From: Streptomyces griseomycini
Lineage (GTDB): Bacteria > Actinomycetota > Actinomycetes > Streptomycetales > Streptomycetaceae
Direction: 5' to 3'
DNA: 64,000 bases
Assembly: GCF_014203535.1 (NCBI RefSeq)
Contig: NZ_JACHJI010000008.1
Location: 124,001-188,000, forward strand
Shown here: in pieces, positions 37,577 through 46,113 of the stretch
Numbering within the stretch: the stretch's first letter is position 1
Layout: the number at the start of each line of letters is the position of its first letter
The notes under the pieces: generated by a model
What the model saw: the letters and a program-made list of their open reading frames with translations, nothing else
Told to the model about the DNA's origin: nothing
Databases searched by the model: none
Made by a program: the position numbers and the translations under genes

Positions 37577-40312
37577 CTACGGCATCCGGTCCCCCAGCAG
37601 CGCCAGGTTCTCGATGGCGGCGAGGCCGTAGAGCGCGGTGTCGTTGGTGGACACCCAGGGGGCCTCACTGCCCGCGACGAGTGCCGTCGGGCCGCTCACC
37701 TTCTCCGTCCGCCAGGGCGCCGACTCCTTGTACCCGTCGGAGTCGTAGAACTTCTGCCAGGCCCTCTTGGCCAGCTTGTCGTCGCCGGTCCGCACGGCGG
37801 CGTACGCGTCGAGGCGGGAGTGGCCCTGGAAGAGGATCAGGCTGCCGAAGTTCGAGCCGTAGCGCGCCGCCTGCTCGGCCTTGGTGGCGTTGAAGTAGCG
37901 GCAGTAGTCGTAGTACGCCTCCTCGAACTCCGGCATGTCGACCAGGTCGATGAGCTCGGCGCACAGCTCGTTCAGGCCGAAGACGGCCGACAGGTGGGAG
38001 ACCTCGACCTTCGGGGTGTCGGCGACGGCGAACTTCCCGGTGTCGAGGTCGTACAGTCCGCTGCCCTGGACGAAGCCGTTGGGCTGGGCGGCGATGGTCT
38101 CCATGGTGGAGAGCACGCGTGCCTTCGCCTTCTCCCACTTGGGTCCCCTGCGCTCCCACTCGGTGAGCCAGGCGGAGACCAGTCCGCTCCAGTCGGTGCC
38201 GAAGCCGATGGACAGGGCGTTGCGGTCGGGCGTGTACGGTTCGGTGCGGATCTTGCGCAGGGGGTCGAGGGCGAGGAAGGTCTCGTCGGAGTCGACGTTG
38301 GCGTGCATGAGGTCGCCGACGCGTTCGTCGGCGGTGAGGAAGTAGTAGTAGCGGCGGTAGGTGGTGTTGGCGATGCGCTGCTGCTTGGCGCTGTCGGCGA
38401 AGTGCTGGACGCCGTGCCGGGTGCCGAGGCCGGCCCACTTGCCGAGGTGGTAGACGTCGACCTCGCCGGTGTGGCGGGTCATCGCCTCGGCGAAGCGGAA
38501 GATGTCGGCGCGGCCGCTCCTGAGGTACGCGTACCAGAGCCACAGGTCGGGCGAGAGCTCGGAGTTGTCCCAGGCGTAGCCGCCGACGTCGTACCGCCAC
38601 TGGTGCCGCACGGTGTCGTAGGTGTGCATGATGTCGCCGTAGTCCCAGAAGCCGTACCAGCGGCGCTGCTCCACCTGGTCCTTGTAGTAGGTGAAGAGGA
38701 AGTCGAGGTGGTCCTCGATCTTCGCCTTGGCCGGGGTGGAGCGGTCCGGCTCGGAGAACAGGCCCTTGCCGAAGACGCCCGCCTCGATGAGCTGCTTGGG
38801 CGGGGCGGCGAGCTGCGGGAGGACGCGGACGGCCTCGACCTGTTCGGCGAGCTTCTCGGCGCTCGGGGTGGACTCGTTGGCCCAGAAGAGGAGTTCGGAG
38901 GTGCGGGCGATGCCGTACGGGGTGCCGAACCCGGGCTCGTAGTCCTCGTAGGTGATGTTGAGTCCTTCGAGCTGCTCGGGGAAGGTGTCCTGGCCCAGGC
39001 CGTCGTGGTAGAAGCGCAGGTCCATGGGCTGCGCCTCCGGCGACCAGAGCCACAGGGTGACCTCGGCCTCGTCGGTGTGGGCGTCGCGGACGTCGAGCTG
39101 GGCGGGGTGCTTCTCCCAGAAGTCGCGCAGGCCGAAGGAGAGGCCGCCGCTGACCCCGCCGACGTAGCCGAAGCCCGAGGCGCGCCGGCCGCCGCCCGCG
39201 CCGATCCAGCCGTGGCCCTTCTTGGTGCGCTTGCGCAGGGTGAAGCCGTCGGCGGAGAGCTGGGAGAGGGTGTAGTCGCCCCACTCGGGGATGTACTGCA
39301 GGCGGGTGGTGACCCGCTGGTCCCAGGTGGAGGGGTCGGGGAGCTTCTTCCCCTCGAACTGGGCCTGCTGCACGGCGGTGCCCGGGTCGCGGCGCAGTCC
39401 GGTGATGCCCTTGACGGCCTCGCGCAGCATCCCGGTGCCCTCGCCGCCGATGCGGACGTGGCGGTCGTAGGACTCGTCGCGCAGGGGCACGCCGAAGCGG
39501 ACGCCGATGCCGCGGACGAAGTCGCCGCTCGCCTTTCCCGGTTCCTGCCTCCCGTCGTAGGTGATGGTGTGCACCATGCGGAAGGAGTCGGCGCCCGCGT
39601 AGAAGTAGAGGCGGACGGAGAAGGGCAGCAGTCTGCGGTCGCCCTTGCGGTGCCTGCCGTCGATGCGGACGACCGCGCGGACCGGTCCCTGCTGTTCGAC
39701 GGTGACGTCGGAGATCGCCCCGTCGAAGCGCTCCGTCCTGACCGTGGTCTGGTCGCCGTCCTCGTACTCGGGCTGGCGCAGCAGGACGAGCCGGCCGTTG
39801 CGGGCGATCTCCGTCGAGCCGCGGGTGACCGACTTGATGACGGTGGTGCCGGACGTGCCGATCCTCGCGGTGATGACGCCGGTCGACACGTCGATGGTGC
39901 CGCCGCGCCGGCCGACGGTGACCCTCTGCTCCGGCGCGGCGGGCGTCCCCGCGGCCAGGGTCAGCTTGCCGGAGCCCGAACTCACCGCGTGCGCGGTCCA
40001 CTTGAGGGACCCGTCCGGCCAGTAGGCGATCGGCCAGGACTGCACGGGGACGGACTTTCCGTCGGCGTCGGTCAGCGCGAAGGTCTGGTCCTCCCGGTGG
40101 GCGCCCTGGGGCCAGGGCACGCCGACGGTGGAGCCGGGCGCCGCGCCGAGGCCGCCGTCCTCCAGCCAGTCGAGGGTGACCGGATCGGCGTCGGCGGCTT
40201 CCGCGCGGGGCGCGGCGGCGGCGTTCTGCGCTCCCAGGGCCCAGCTGAACTGGGCGGCGGCTCCGGCGACGGCGGCCGCCTTGAGCAGGGATCTGCGGGG
40301 GATGGGGGACAT
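37577..40312 (-). CDS. Secreted exo-rhamnogalacturonan lyase-like protein (PcRGLX/YetA family)
   Basis: A 911-aa secreted protein. The N-terminus MSPIPRRSLLKAAAVAGAAA is a twin-arginine signal, with a cleavage region near AAAAPRAEA. The remainder matches the PcRGLX/YetA-like family, which has a RIFT-related N-terminal domain, a beta-sandwich and an alpha-barrel and includes exo-acting rhamnogalacturonan lyases. The Trp/Tyr-rich central part (WYGFWDYGDIMHTYDTVRHQ) and YDVGGYAWDNSELSPDLW support this. The ATG at 40312 follows GGAAAGGAAAGG. It is the last enzyme gene of a sugar-uptake cassette, so pectic rhamnogalacturonan is the likely target. The exact substrate is inference. Confidence 0.83.
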   Translation of the reverse strand: MSPIPRRSLLKAAAVAGAAAQFSWALGAQNAAAAPRAEAADADPVTLDWLEDGGLGAAPGSTVGVPWPQGAHREDQTFALTDADGKSVPVQSWPIAYWPDGSLKWTAHAVSSGSGKLTLAAGTPAAPEQRVTVGRRGGTIDVSTGVITARIGTSGTTVIKSVTRGSTEIARNGRLVLLRQPEYEDGDQTTVRTERFDGAISDVTVEQQGPVRAVVRIDGRHRKGDRRLLPFSVRLYFYAGADSFRMVHTITYDGRQEPGKASGDFVRGIGVRFGVPLRDESYDRHVRIGGEGTGMLREAVKGITGLRRDPGTAVQQAQFEGKKLPDPSTWDQRVTTRLQYIPEWGDYTLSQLSADGFTLRKRTKKGHGWIGAGGGRRASGFGYVGGVSGGLSFGLRDFWEKHPAQLDVRDAHTDEAEVTLWLWSPEAQPMDLRFYHDGLGQDTFPEQLEGLNITYEDYEPGFGTPYGIARTSELLFWANESTPSAEKLAEQVEAVRVLPQLAAPPKQLIEAGVFGKGLFSEPDRSTPAKAKIEDHLDFLFTYYKDQVEQRRWYGFWDYGDIMHTYDTVRHQWRYDVGGYAWDNSELSPDLWLWYAYLRSGRADIFRFAEAMTRHTGEVDVYHLGKWAGLGTRHGVQHFADSAKQQRIANTTYRRYYYFLTADERVGDLMHANVDSDETFLALDPLRKIRTEPYTPDRNALSIGFGTDWSGLVSAWLTEWERRGPKWEKAKARVLSTMETIAAQPNGFVQGSGLYDLDTGKFAVADTPKVEVSHLSAVFGLNELCAELIDLVDMPEFEEAYYDYCRYFNATKAEQAARYGSNFGSLILFQGHSRLDAYAAVRTGDDKLAKRAWQKFYDSDGYKESAPWRTEKVSGPTALVAGSEAPWVSTNDTALYGLAAIENLALLGDRMP

Positions 40313-40410
40313 GGCCTTTCCTTTCCGTTGCGGGGTGCAAGGTGATGTCAAGGGCATGACAGGCAGAGGCGCGGCGCCGAAGCGCCGGCCTCGCAGGAGG
40401 GCACCGCCCG

Positions 40411-41010
40411 TCAGCGGTGCCGGTACCGCTCCTCGACGGCGACGGCCGCCGCCGCGACGGCCCCCAGCACGGGGACCGCCAGCGGCGGGACGAACCACGC
40501 GGACAGGGCCACGACGGCCAGCCCGCAGACGACCAGGAAGGACCCGGCGGGATCGAGCACGGCCCGCCGGCCGGCGTCCGCGAGCAGTGCCCGCCAGGCC
40601 GCGCCGGGCGCCCAGACGGCGGTCGCCCGCAGCAGGGCCACACCGGCTCCGATCAGCGCGAAGACGCCGACGGCCCCGACGAGCGGCCCACCGGGGAGTC
40701 CGGCCCGCGCGGCCAGGACGTCCACCCACACCGCGACGGCCACCGCCCACCCGGCGAGCCCGACGACCCACCCGCCGCGCACGGCGGTGCGGAAGTCCAG
40801 GGCGAACTCCCTCAGGCCGCCGCCCTGGTGGGTGGTACGGCGCCGCAGGTGCCGCGCGCCGGCGGCGAAGGCCGCGGGGTAGGTGACGACCCCGAGACAG
40901 GCCACGGCGATCCACACGCCGGTGAGCAGGCACTCGGCGAAGACCGCGAAGCGCTCGCCGAACACGGACTCCTTGCGCGGGGTGCGGGCCCTCACGCGTG
41001 CTTGCGCCAT
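40411..41010 (-). CDS. YesL/DUF624-like membrane protein
   Basis: A 199-aa protein with about five hydrophobic segments, including FAVFAECLLTGVWIAVACLG and DPAGSFLVVCGLAVVALSAW. It resembles YesL (DUF624) proteins that accompany carbohydrate ABC transporters and rhamnogalacturonan genes in Bacillus. The molecular role is unknown. It is 10 bp downstream of the second permease gene and 98 bp upstream of the lyase-like gene, so it belongs to the cassette. Confidence 0.8.
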   Translation of the reverse strand: MAQARVRARTPRKESVFGERFAVFAECLLTGVWIAVACLGVVTYPAAFAAGARHLRRRTTHQGGGLREFALDFRTAVRGGWVVGLAGWAVAVAVWVDVLAARAGLPGGPLVGAVGVFALIGAGVALLRATAVWAPGAAWRALLADAGRRAVLDPAGSFLVVCGLAVVALSAWFVPPLAVPVLGAVAAAAVAVEERYRHR

Positions 41011-41020
41011 GGTGACCGCC

Positions 41021-41896
41021 TCAGCCCTTCAGTCCGGAGGTCGCCATGCCGTCGATGAGATAGCGCTGGAAGGCCATGAAGAAGGCGATGACCGGCACCA
41101 GCGCCACCAGCGACATCGCGATCATGCTGCCGTAGTTCGAGATGCCCTCCTGGTCGCGGAACATCATCAGGCCGAGCGAGACCGTGTACTTCTCGGGGGT
41201 GTTGAGGTAGATCAACGGCCCCATGAAGTCGTTCCAGGCGTTGATGAAGGTGAAGATCGCGCTGGTGATGACCGCGGGCCGGCTCAGCGGCAGCACGATC
41301 GACCAGTAGGTGCGCAGATGACCGCAGCCGTCGAGCTTGGCGGCCTCGTCCAGTTCCCTGGGCAGTCCGCGCATGAACTGCACCATCAGGAACACGAAGA
41401 AGGCTTCCGTGGCCAGGAACTTGCCCGCGACGAGCGGCACCAGGGTGTCGGTGAGCTCCATGTTGCGGAAGAGCACGTACTGCGGGATGAGCAGCACGTG
41501 GTACGGCAGCAGCAGCGTGCCGATCATCAGCGTGAAGAGCAGGTTCCGCCCGGCGAACCGGATCTTGGCGAAGGCGTACGCGGTCAGCGAGCTGGACAGC
41601 ACGACACCGACCACGGCGAGGACCGCGTACATCAGCGAGTTCCAGAAGAAGCTGCTGATCGGGATGCCGGAGATGCCGTCGGCGAGCCCGGAGAAGTTCG
41701 CCCAGACCGGCTCGGTGGGCAGCAGGTCGAGGCTGGCGATGATGTCCTTGCTCGGCTTGAACGAGGCGCCGACCACCCAGATCACGGGATAGAGGACGAC
41801 CGCGAGGACGAGGAGCGCCCCCGCGTGCCAGGCGATCGATCCGAAGCGCCGCCGCTCGTTCGCGGTGTGCAGGGCGGGGCTGGTGGCACTGGTCAC
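41021..41896 (-). CDS. Carbohydrate ABC transporter permease (MalG type)
   Basis: A 291-aa inner-membrane permease with six transmembrane segments and the EAA loop EAAKLDGCGHLRTYWSIVLP that contacts the ATPase. It belongs to the CUT1/MalG group. The GTG start at 41896 overlaps the upstream permease stop (GTGA). It acts with the MalF-type permease and the lipoprotein encoded upstream. No ATPase gene is present in the cassette. Confidence 0.95.
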   Translation of the reverse strand: MTSATSPALHTANERRRFGSIAWHAGALLVLAVVLYPVIWVVGASFKPSKDIIASLDLLPTEPVWANFSGLADGISGIPISSFFWNSLMYAVLAVVGVVLSSSLTAYAFAKIRFAGRNLLFTLMIGTLLLPYHVLLIPQYVLFRNMELTDTLVPLVAGKFLATEAFFVFLMVQFMRGLPRELDEAAKLDGCGHLRTYWSIVLPLSRPAVITSAIFTFINAWNDFMGPLIYLNTPEKYTVSLGLMMFRDQEGISNYGSMIAMSLVALVPVIAFFMAFQRYLIDGMATSGLKG

Positions 41897-42849
41897 TTGG
41901 CGGCCTCCTCGTAGTGCACCCACTTCTTCTGCGACCAGAACAGGACCGCCGTCACGAGCGCCACCGCGATCACCAGCGTCCAGGCCATCGCGGAGGCGAA
42001 GCCCATCTGGGCCTCCTTGAAGCCCTTCTGGTAGAGGTAGCAGGTGTAGACGAGCGTGGCGTCGGCGGGCCCGCACCGGGTGTCGGAGACGACGTAGGCG
42101 GAGCCGAACACCTGGAACGCGTGGATGGACTCCAGCAGCACGTTGAAGAACAGCACCGGGGAGATCATCGGCAGCGTGATGTTCCAGAACCGCCTGAACG
42201 GTCCGGCCCCGTCCACCTCGGCGGCCTCGTACAGTTCCTGCGGGACCTGCTTGAGGCCGGCCAGGAAGATGACCATGGGCGCGCCGAACTGCCAGATGCT
42301 CAGGGCCACCAGGGCGTAGATGACGTAGTCCGGGTTGCCGATCCAGCCGCCCACGTCGAGACCGAAGACCTTCTGCGTACGGTCCACGATCGCGTCGTCC
42401 GAGAACAGCGCCCGCCACACGAAACCGACGGAGACGCTGGCGCCGATGAGCGAGGGCATGTAGAACGCGGCCCGGTACAGGCCCTGTCCGCGCCGCTTCT
42501 GCGCGAGCAGCAGCGCGACGCCGAGCGCGAGCAGCAGCTTCAGGGGGGTCGCCACGACGACGTACTGGAGCGTGACCTCGACCGACTTCTGCCAGCGCGG
42601 GTCCTGGAACATCGTCGTGAAGTTGTCCAGCCCCACCCACTGGGGCGGCGTGAACAGGTTGTAGCTGGTGAACGCGTAGTACAGCGACGCGATCATCGGC
42701 CCCGCCGTGAGCAGCAGGAACCCCGCGATCCACGGCGACATGAAGAGGTAGCCGGCGAGATTCTCGCGGCGCCGCCCGCGCCGCCCGGCGGCGGGAGCGG
42801 CGGGCCGCTTCCCGGCCGGGCGCACGGGCGCTTCCTTGACGAGCGTCAT
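41893..42849 (-). CDS. Carbohydrate ABC transporter permease (MalF type)
   Basis: A 318-aa permease of the CUT1/MalF group with a basic Pro/Ala-rich cytoplasmic N-terminus, six membrane segments starting at LAGYLFMSPWIAGFLLLTAG, and the EAA loop EAAEVDGAGPFRRFWNITLP. The ATG at 42849 lies 14 bp after the binding-protein gene stop. It pairs with the downstream MalG-type permease. Substrate is predicted from the neighbouring lyase, not from the permease itself. Confidence 0.95.
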   Translation of the reverse strand: MTLVKEAPVRPAGKRPAAPAAGRRGRRRENLAGYLFMSPWIAGFLLLTAGPMIASLYYAFTSYNLFTPPQWVGLDNFTTMFQDPRWQKSVEVTLQYVVVATPLKLLLALGVALLLAQKRRGQGLYRAAFYMPSLIGASVSVGFVWRALFSDDAIVDRTQKVFGLDVGGWIGNPDYVIYALVALSIWQFGAPMVIFLAGLKQVPQELYEAAEVDGAGPFRRFWNITLPMISPVLFFNVLLESIHAFQVFGSAYVVSDTRCGPADATLVYTCYLYQKGFKEAQMGFASAMAWTLVIAVALVTAVLFWSQKKWVHYEEAAK

Positions 42850-42863
42850 GGTGGTACGTCCCC

Positions 42864-44153
42864 TCAGCCGGCGAACGCGGCCTTGGCCTCGCTGAACAGT
42901 GCCTTGGCGGCGTCGGCCGGCTTGGTCTTGCCCTGGGCGACCTCGCCGCCGATACGCAGGAACGCCGCCTCGATGACGTCGGCGCCCGACGGGTGCGGGG
43001 TGATCCTGCCGAGGACGCCGGCCGCGGCGACCTCTTCCTCGTAGGCCGCGACACCCTTGTTGTTGTCGTCGGTGGGCTTGAACGCGTCGTACTGCTCGGT
43101 GGTGGCGAGGATGCCGCGGTCGTAGCCCATGATCCTGCCGACCTCGGGGTCGTGGACCATGAAGTCGATGAACTGGGCCACTTCCTTGGGATGCTTGGTC
43201 CCGGAGAAGGCGCTCAGCATCAGCGAACCGAGGTACTGGCCGGTGGCCTTGCCGTCCGTGGTGGGGATCGGCGCGAGCCCGTAGTCCGACTCGCCCTCGC
43301 CCTCGTAGCGGATGGAGAAGTTGTCCCAGGTGAACTCGGACGCGGCGAGGCCCGCCGAGAGCGCCGACTTGGGCTTGACCTGCTCGACCTTCTTCGGGTC
43401 GGCGACGAGCCCGGACCGCACGCGCTTGTAGCCGTCCTCCCACCACTGCGTCAGGTCGTCCTCGGTGAAGCCGAGATCGGTGTCCGTGAAGAAGGCCTTG
43501 CCGTTCTGGCGCAGGTAGAGGTCGTAGAGGTACATGATGCTGAAGTAGCCGGTGTCACCGGCGATCCTCAGCTTGTCCTGGATCGTCTGCAGCGCGTCGA
43601 AGTACTCGTCCCAGGTCCAGCCGAACTTCGCCTCCACCCCGGCCTTCTCGAACGCCTTGAGGTCGATGACGAGCGCCATGGTGTTGGCGCCGACGGGGAC
43701 GGCGATCTGCTTGCCGTCGACCTGACCGTTCGCCAGCACGCCGTTGCGGAAGTTGTCCAGGCTCAGATTCCCGGCGTCCGCCTGCGCCTTGAGGTCCAGC
43801 AGGACACCGCGCTTGTCGTACTTACGCAGGAAGCCGACCGCATTCTGGAAAACGTCCGGCGGATTCCCGCCGGAGGCCTGGGTCTGGAACTTCTCCCAGA
43901 ACGCCTCGTAGTCGGTGAATTCAGGCTTGATCTTGATCTTCGGGAACTTCTTCTCGAAGAGCGCGATCGTCTTCTTGATGGCGATGGTGCGCGGCTCGCC
44001 GCCCCACCACGCGTAACGGAGTGTGACCGTCCCGTCTCCGGAACCGCTGCCGCCGCCACACGCGGTGGCCGTCGCACCGAGCCCCGCGACGGCCAGCGAG
44101 GCCCCCGCCGCTTTGAGGATCGTCCGCCTCTCCACCCTGTCGCCCTGCTGCAT
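42864..44153 (-). CDS. ABC transporter sugar-binding lipoprotein
   Basis: A 429-aa family 1 extracellular solute-binding protein. The N-terminus VERRTILKAAGASLAVAGLG combines a twin-arginine-like motif with a lipobox ending ATAC, so it is predicted to be exported and lipid-anchored. The mature part has typical features such as RYAWWGGEPRT and the substrate-cleft aromatics. The ATG at 44153 follows GGGGAGG. It is the first gene of the cassette, with operator-like palindromes about 35-50 bp upstream. Confidence 0.94.
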   Translation of the reverse strand: MQQGDRVERRTILKAAGASLAVAGLGATATACGGGSGSGDGTVTLRYAWWGGEPRTIAIKKTIALFEKKFPKIKIKPEFTDYEAFWEKFQTQASGGNPPDVFQNAVGFLRKYDKRGVLLDLKAQADAGNLSLDNFRNGVLANGQVDGKQIAVPVGANTMALVIDLKAFEKAGVEAKFGWTWDEYFDALQTIQDKLRIAGDTGYFSIMYLYDLYLRQNGKAFFTDTDLGFTEDDLTQWWEDGYKRVRSGLVADPKKVEQVKPKSALSAGLAASEFTWDNFSIRYEGEGESDYGLAPIPTTDGKATGQYLGSLMLSAFSGTKHPKEVAQFIDFMVHDPEVGRIMGYDRGILATTEQYDAFKPTDDNNKGVAAYEEEVAAAGVLGRITPHPSGADVIEAAFLRIGGEVAQGKTKPADAAKALFSEAKAAFAG

Positions 44154-44186
44154 GTGAGCCTCCCCGCGCCGTTCGCGTCCGCCTCA

Positions 44187-44209
44187 TGAATCGTTTCAAG
44201 TAAGCGCTT
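44187..44209 (-). promoter_or_regulatory. LacI-type operator-like palindromes before the sugar cassette
   Basis: TGAATCGTTTCA (44187-44198) is a near-perfect palindrome around a central CG. AAGCGCTT (44202-44209), inside CAAGTAAGCGCTTG, is a perfect one. Both have the CG-centred form recognised by LacI-family repressors of sugar genes in Streptomyces. They lie 34-56 bp before the binding-protein ATG. No LacI gene is encoded nearby. Confidence 0.65.
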
Positions 44210-44535
44210 GCTGGCACAAGTTACGGAGGGCCTACGGGCACGTCAATGATTCGGACAGGAATTGCCGACCGCCCGGACCGCGCGAGAAGGGCGACCGCTT
44301 CGGCCGCGCGCTCGTGCGTGCGGCGAAACCCGCAGGTCGGCACCCCGTGGTCGACCGACCGAACGTCGGCGGACCGGACCGGGAGGGCGCCGCGGAAGGT
44401 CACGGTTGGATGAAGACGGCCGGAAGCGGAACGGCTCGGCCGCCCCCCGGGCCCCGGACGACACCGGCGGCGGACGCACAGGGAGCGGGCGCGGAGGGAG
44501 CGGGCGCAAAGGAAGCGGGGCCCCGCCCCGTACAC
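44210..44535. other. Intergenic stretch between sugar cassette and tRNA-Val copy 2
   Basis: About 325 bp without a supported gene. It must contain the promoter upstream of the operator-like sites. It is GC-rich with no clear repeat or RNA structure until the tRNA terminator begins at 44536. Confidence 0.4.
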
Positions 44536-44576
44536 CACGGCGGCCCGGCTCACGTCTCGTGAGCCGGGCCGCCGTG
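44536..44576 (-). terminator. Terminator downstream of tRNA-Val(CAC) copy 2
   Basis: A perfect 19-bp stem (44536-44554 with 44558-44576) with a TCT loop starts 8 nt after the tRNA 3' end on the minus strand. It differs in sequence from the terminator of copy 1. Confidence 0.85.
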
Positions 44577-44580
44577 TGGT

Positions 44581-44659
44581 CCGGTGGGCGATACTGGGTT
44601 CGAACCAGTGACCTCTTCGGTGTGAACGAAGCGCTCTCCCACTGAGCTAATCGCCCGGG
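44581..44659 (-). repeat. 79-bp direct repeat, copy 2 (contains tRNA-Val CAC)
   Basis: Identical to 36976-37054 and in the same orientation. The two copies bracket the SRPBCC gene and the whole carbohydrate cassette. Confidence 0.95.
44585..44656 (-). tRNA. tRNA-Val (CAC), copy 2
   Basis: Same 72-nt cloverleaf as the copy at 36980-37051, with anticodon CAC in loop TTCACAC. CCA is not encoded. Confidence 0.97.
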
Positions 44660-44735
44660 TGCAGGAAGAACATTACCCCATGTCAGGGGGTGCCCGTGAC
44701 CGGCGGGGGCCGGATCACCGCACCCCCGCCGGGGA

Positions 44736-45191
44736 TCACTGGTCCTCGATCTTCCAGGGCATCTGAAGGCCGAACTTCCACAGATAGACCCCGGCCAGCG
44801 CCGCCACGATCACCACACCGATCGTGGTCAGGATGATGTTCCGGCGCCGCACCTTGGGGTCGAGCGCGCGCTGCGCCGCCTCGGTGACCTTGCGCTTGGT
44901 CCACCGGAGCACCAGCTGGGCCCAGACGAACTCGGTCGCCCAGATCGCCATGCCGCCGAAGATCACCACCCAGCCCGGCCCGGGCAGCACCAGCATCGCG
45001 GCGCCGGCCACCACGACCGCGAGGCCGACGATGAAGACGCCGACCTGCCAGCTCAGGTGCAGGACGCGACGCGCCTTGATGAATTCCGGTGCCCGCGAGC
45101 CGAGCCCTCGCGCCTCGTCCTGGCCTTCGTCCACTGTCACCCCGTGAGCCGCCACGGCGGCTTCGCCAGGCTTGTTACTCCCCGTGTTCAT
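44736..45191 (-). CDS. TIGR02611-type small membrane protein
   Basis: A 151-aa protein of the actinobacterial TIGR02611 family, containing the PGPGW signature in MLVLPGPGWVVIFGGMAI. Three hydrophobic segments are visible (about 58-77, 78-97 and near the C-terminus). The ATG at 45191 (MNTGSNKPGEAAV) is preferred; an in-frame ATG about 11 codons upstream is less protein-like. Function is unknown. It is divergent from ssgB with a 191-bp shared upstream region. Confidence 0.88.
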   Translation of the reverse strand: MNTGSNKPGEAAVAAHGVTVDEGQDEARGLGSRAPEFIKARRVLHLSWQVGVFIVGLAVVVAGAAMLVLPGPGWVVIFGGMAIWATEFVWAQLVLRWTKRKVTEAAQRALDPKVRRRNIILTTIGVVIVAALAGVYLWKFGLQMPWKIEDQ

Positions 45192-45270
45192 GCAGCCAAA
45201 CCCTACCTGAGCGAAACACATCACCGGAATGGGTGCACGCCGTGGGCGACCTCTCGGCCGGAAGAGTTAC

Positions 45271-45303
45271 GTAAACGCACGCAAAACACTCAGAGGGGTT
45301 TAC
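45271..45303. promoter_or_regulatory. Candidate ssgB promoter/operator with GTAAAC/GTTTAC inverted repeat
   Basis: GTAAAC (45271-45276) and GTTTAC (45298-45303) form an inverted repeat 80 bp before the ssgB ATG. GTTT followed 14 nt later by GGTGGC loosely resembles a SigH-type promoter. ssgB of S. coelicolor is reported to depend on SigH, but the match here is weak and the call is tentative. Confidence 0.3.
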
Positions 45304-45382
45304 AACGGCACCGTAGGTGGCATGTCGATTTCGCCGACGTGCGAATCCCCGAGCGCACACTGAGCGAAAGGCCCTGGCGCTT

Positions 45383-45796
45383 ATGAACACCACGGTCAGC
45401 TGCGAGCTGCACCTGCGCCTCGTTGTGTCGAGCGAGTCCTCCCTGCCTGTCCCCGCAGGCCTGCGGTACGACACGGCCGACCCCTACGCCGTGCACGCCA
45501 CCTTCCACACCGGAGCCGAGGAGACCGTCGAGTGGGTGTTCGCCCGCGACCTCCTCGCCGAGGGACTGCACCGTCCCACGGGCACCGGCGACGTCCGCGT
45601 CTGGCCGTCGCGCAGCCACGGTCAGGGCGTCGTCTGCATCGCCCTGAGCTCGCCGGAGGGGGAGGCACTGCTCGAGGCCCCGGCACGGGCTCTGGAGTCC
45701 TTCCTGAAGCGCACCGACGCCGCCGTGCCCCCCGGCACGGAGCACCGGCACTTCGATCTCGACCAGGAGCTCTCGCACATCCTGGCGGAAAGCTAG
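45383..45796 (+). CDS. ssgB: Sporulation-specific cell division protein SsgB
   Basis: A 137-aa SsgA-like protein that I recognise as SsgB by its start MNTTVSCELHLRLVVSSESS and the segment VEWVFARDLLAEGLHRPTG. SsgB localises FtsZ to future septum sites in aerial hyphae, directing sporulation septation. The protein is extremely conserved among Streptomyces, and length and ends match. The ATG at 45383 follows AAAGG. The upstream region is shared with a TIGR02611 gene; transcription in S. coelicolor is developmentally controlled. Confidence 0.97.
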   Translation: MNTTVSCELHLRLVVSSESSLPVPAGLRYDTADPYAVHATFHTGAEETVEWVFARDLLAEGLHRPTGTGDVRVWPSRSHGQGVVCIALSSPEGEALLEAPARALESFLKRTDAAVPPGTEHRHFDLDQELSHILAES

Positions 45797-46113
45797 GCGA
45801 GGCTCGGCAAGCCGCCCGGCGCCGTCGACTCGGGGAGACGGCTCGGGCCCGGACACAGCCGCATCACGGACAACCGCATACGGCATACACCGGCGCCGGC
45901 GTCGTGGGGACCTCCCGCGGGCGGCGCCGTTGTGCCGTGCACCCGCCACGACCGACCGCGTGCGCTGTGTGACGGCTCGGGAACGCCACGGGGTGCTCCG
46001 ACGTTGTATTCGAAGCCATGTGCGGAGCGGGGGCGGTGCGGTGCTTGCCGGAGCCACTACCATCGGCCAGCATCGACGGGCGCCCGCCCGACCCCCAGGC
46101 CAGGGAGCGAATC
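45797..46113 (+). other. 317-bp interval between ssgB and CGNR gene
   Basis: No coding sequence is convincing here; an in-frame upstream extension of the CGNR gene lacks a ribosome site. It should hold the ssgB 3' end and the CGNR-gene promoter. I see no clear terminator hairpin or operator. Confidence 0.4.

Noticed and set aside
37106..40345. Plus-strand open frame of 1079 codons opposite the lyase-like gene
   Set aside because: Composition is Gly/Val/Leu/Glu with no domain. The minus strand has a Tat signal peptide and a recognised enzyme family.
36976..44659. Integrated prophage or ICE between tRNA-Val copies
   Set aside because: No integrase, excisionase, replication or conjugation gene lies between the repeats; all genes are carbohydrate transport or metabolism plus one SRPBCC gene.
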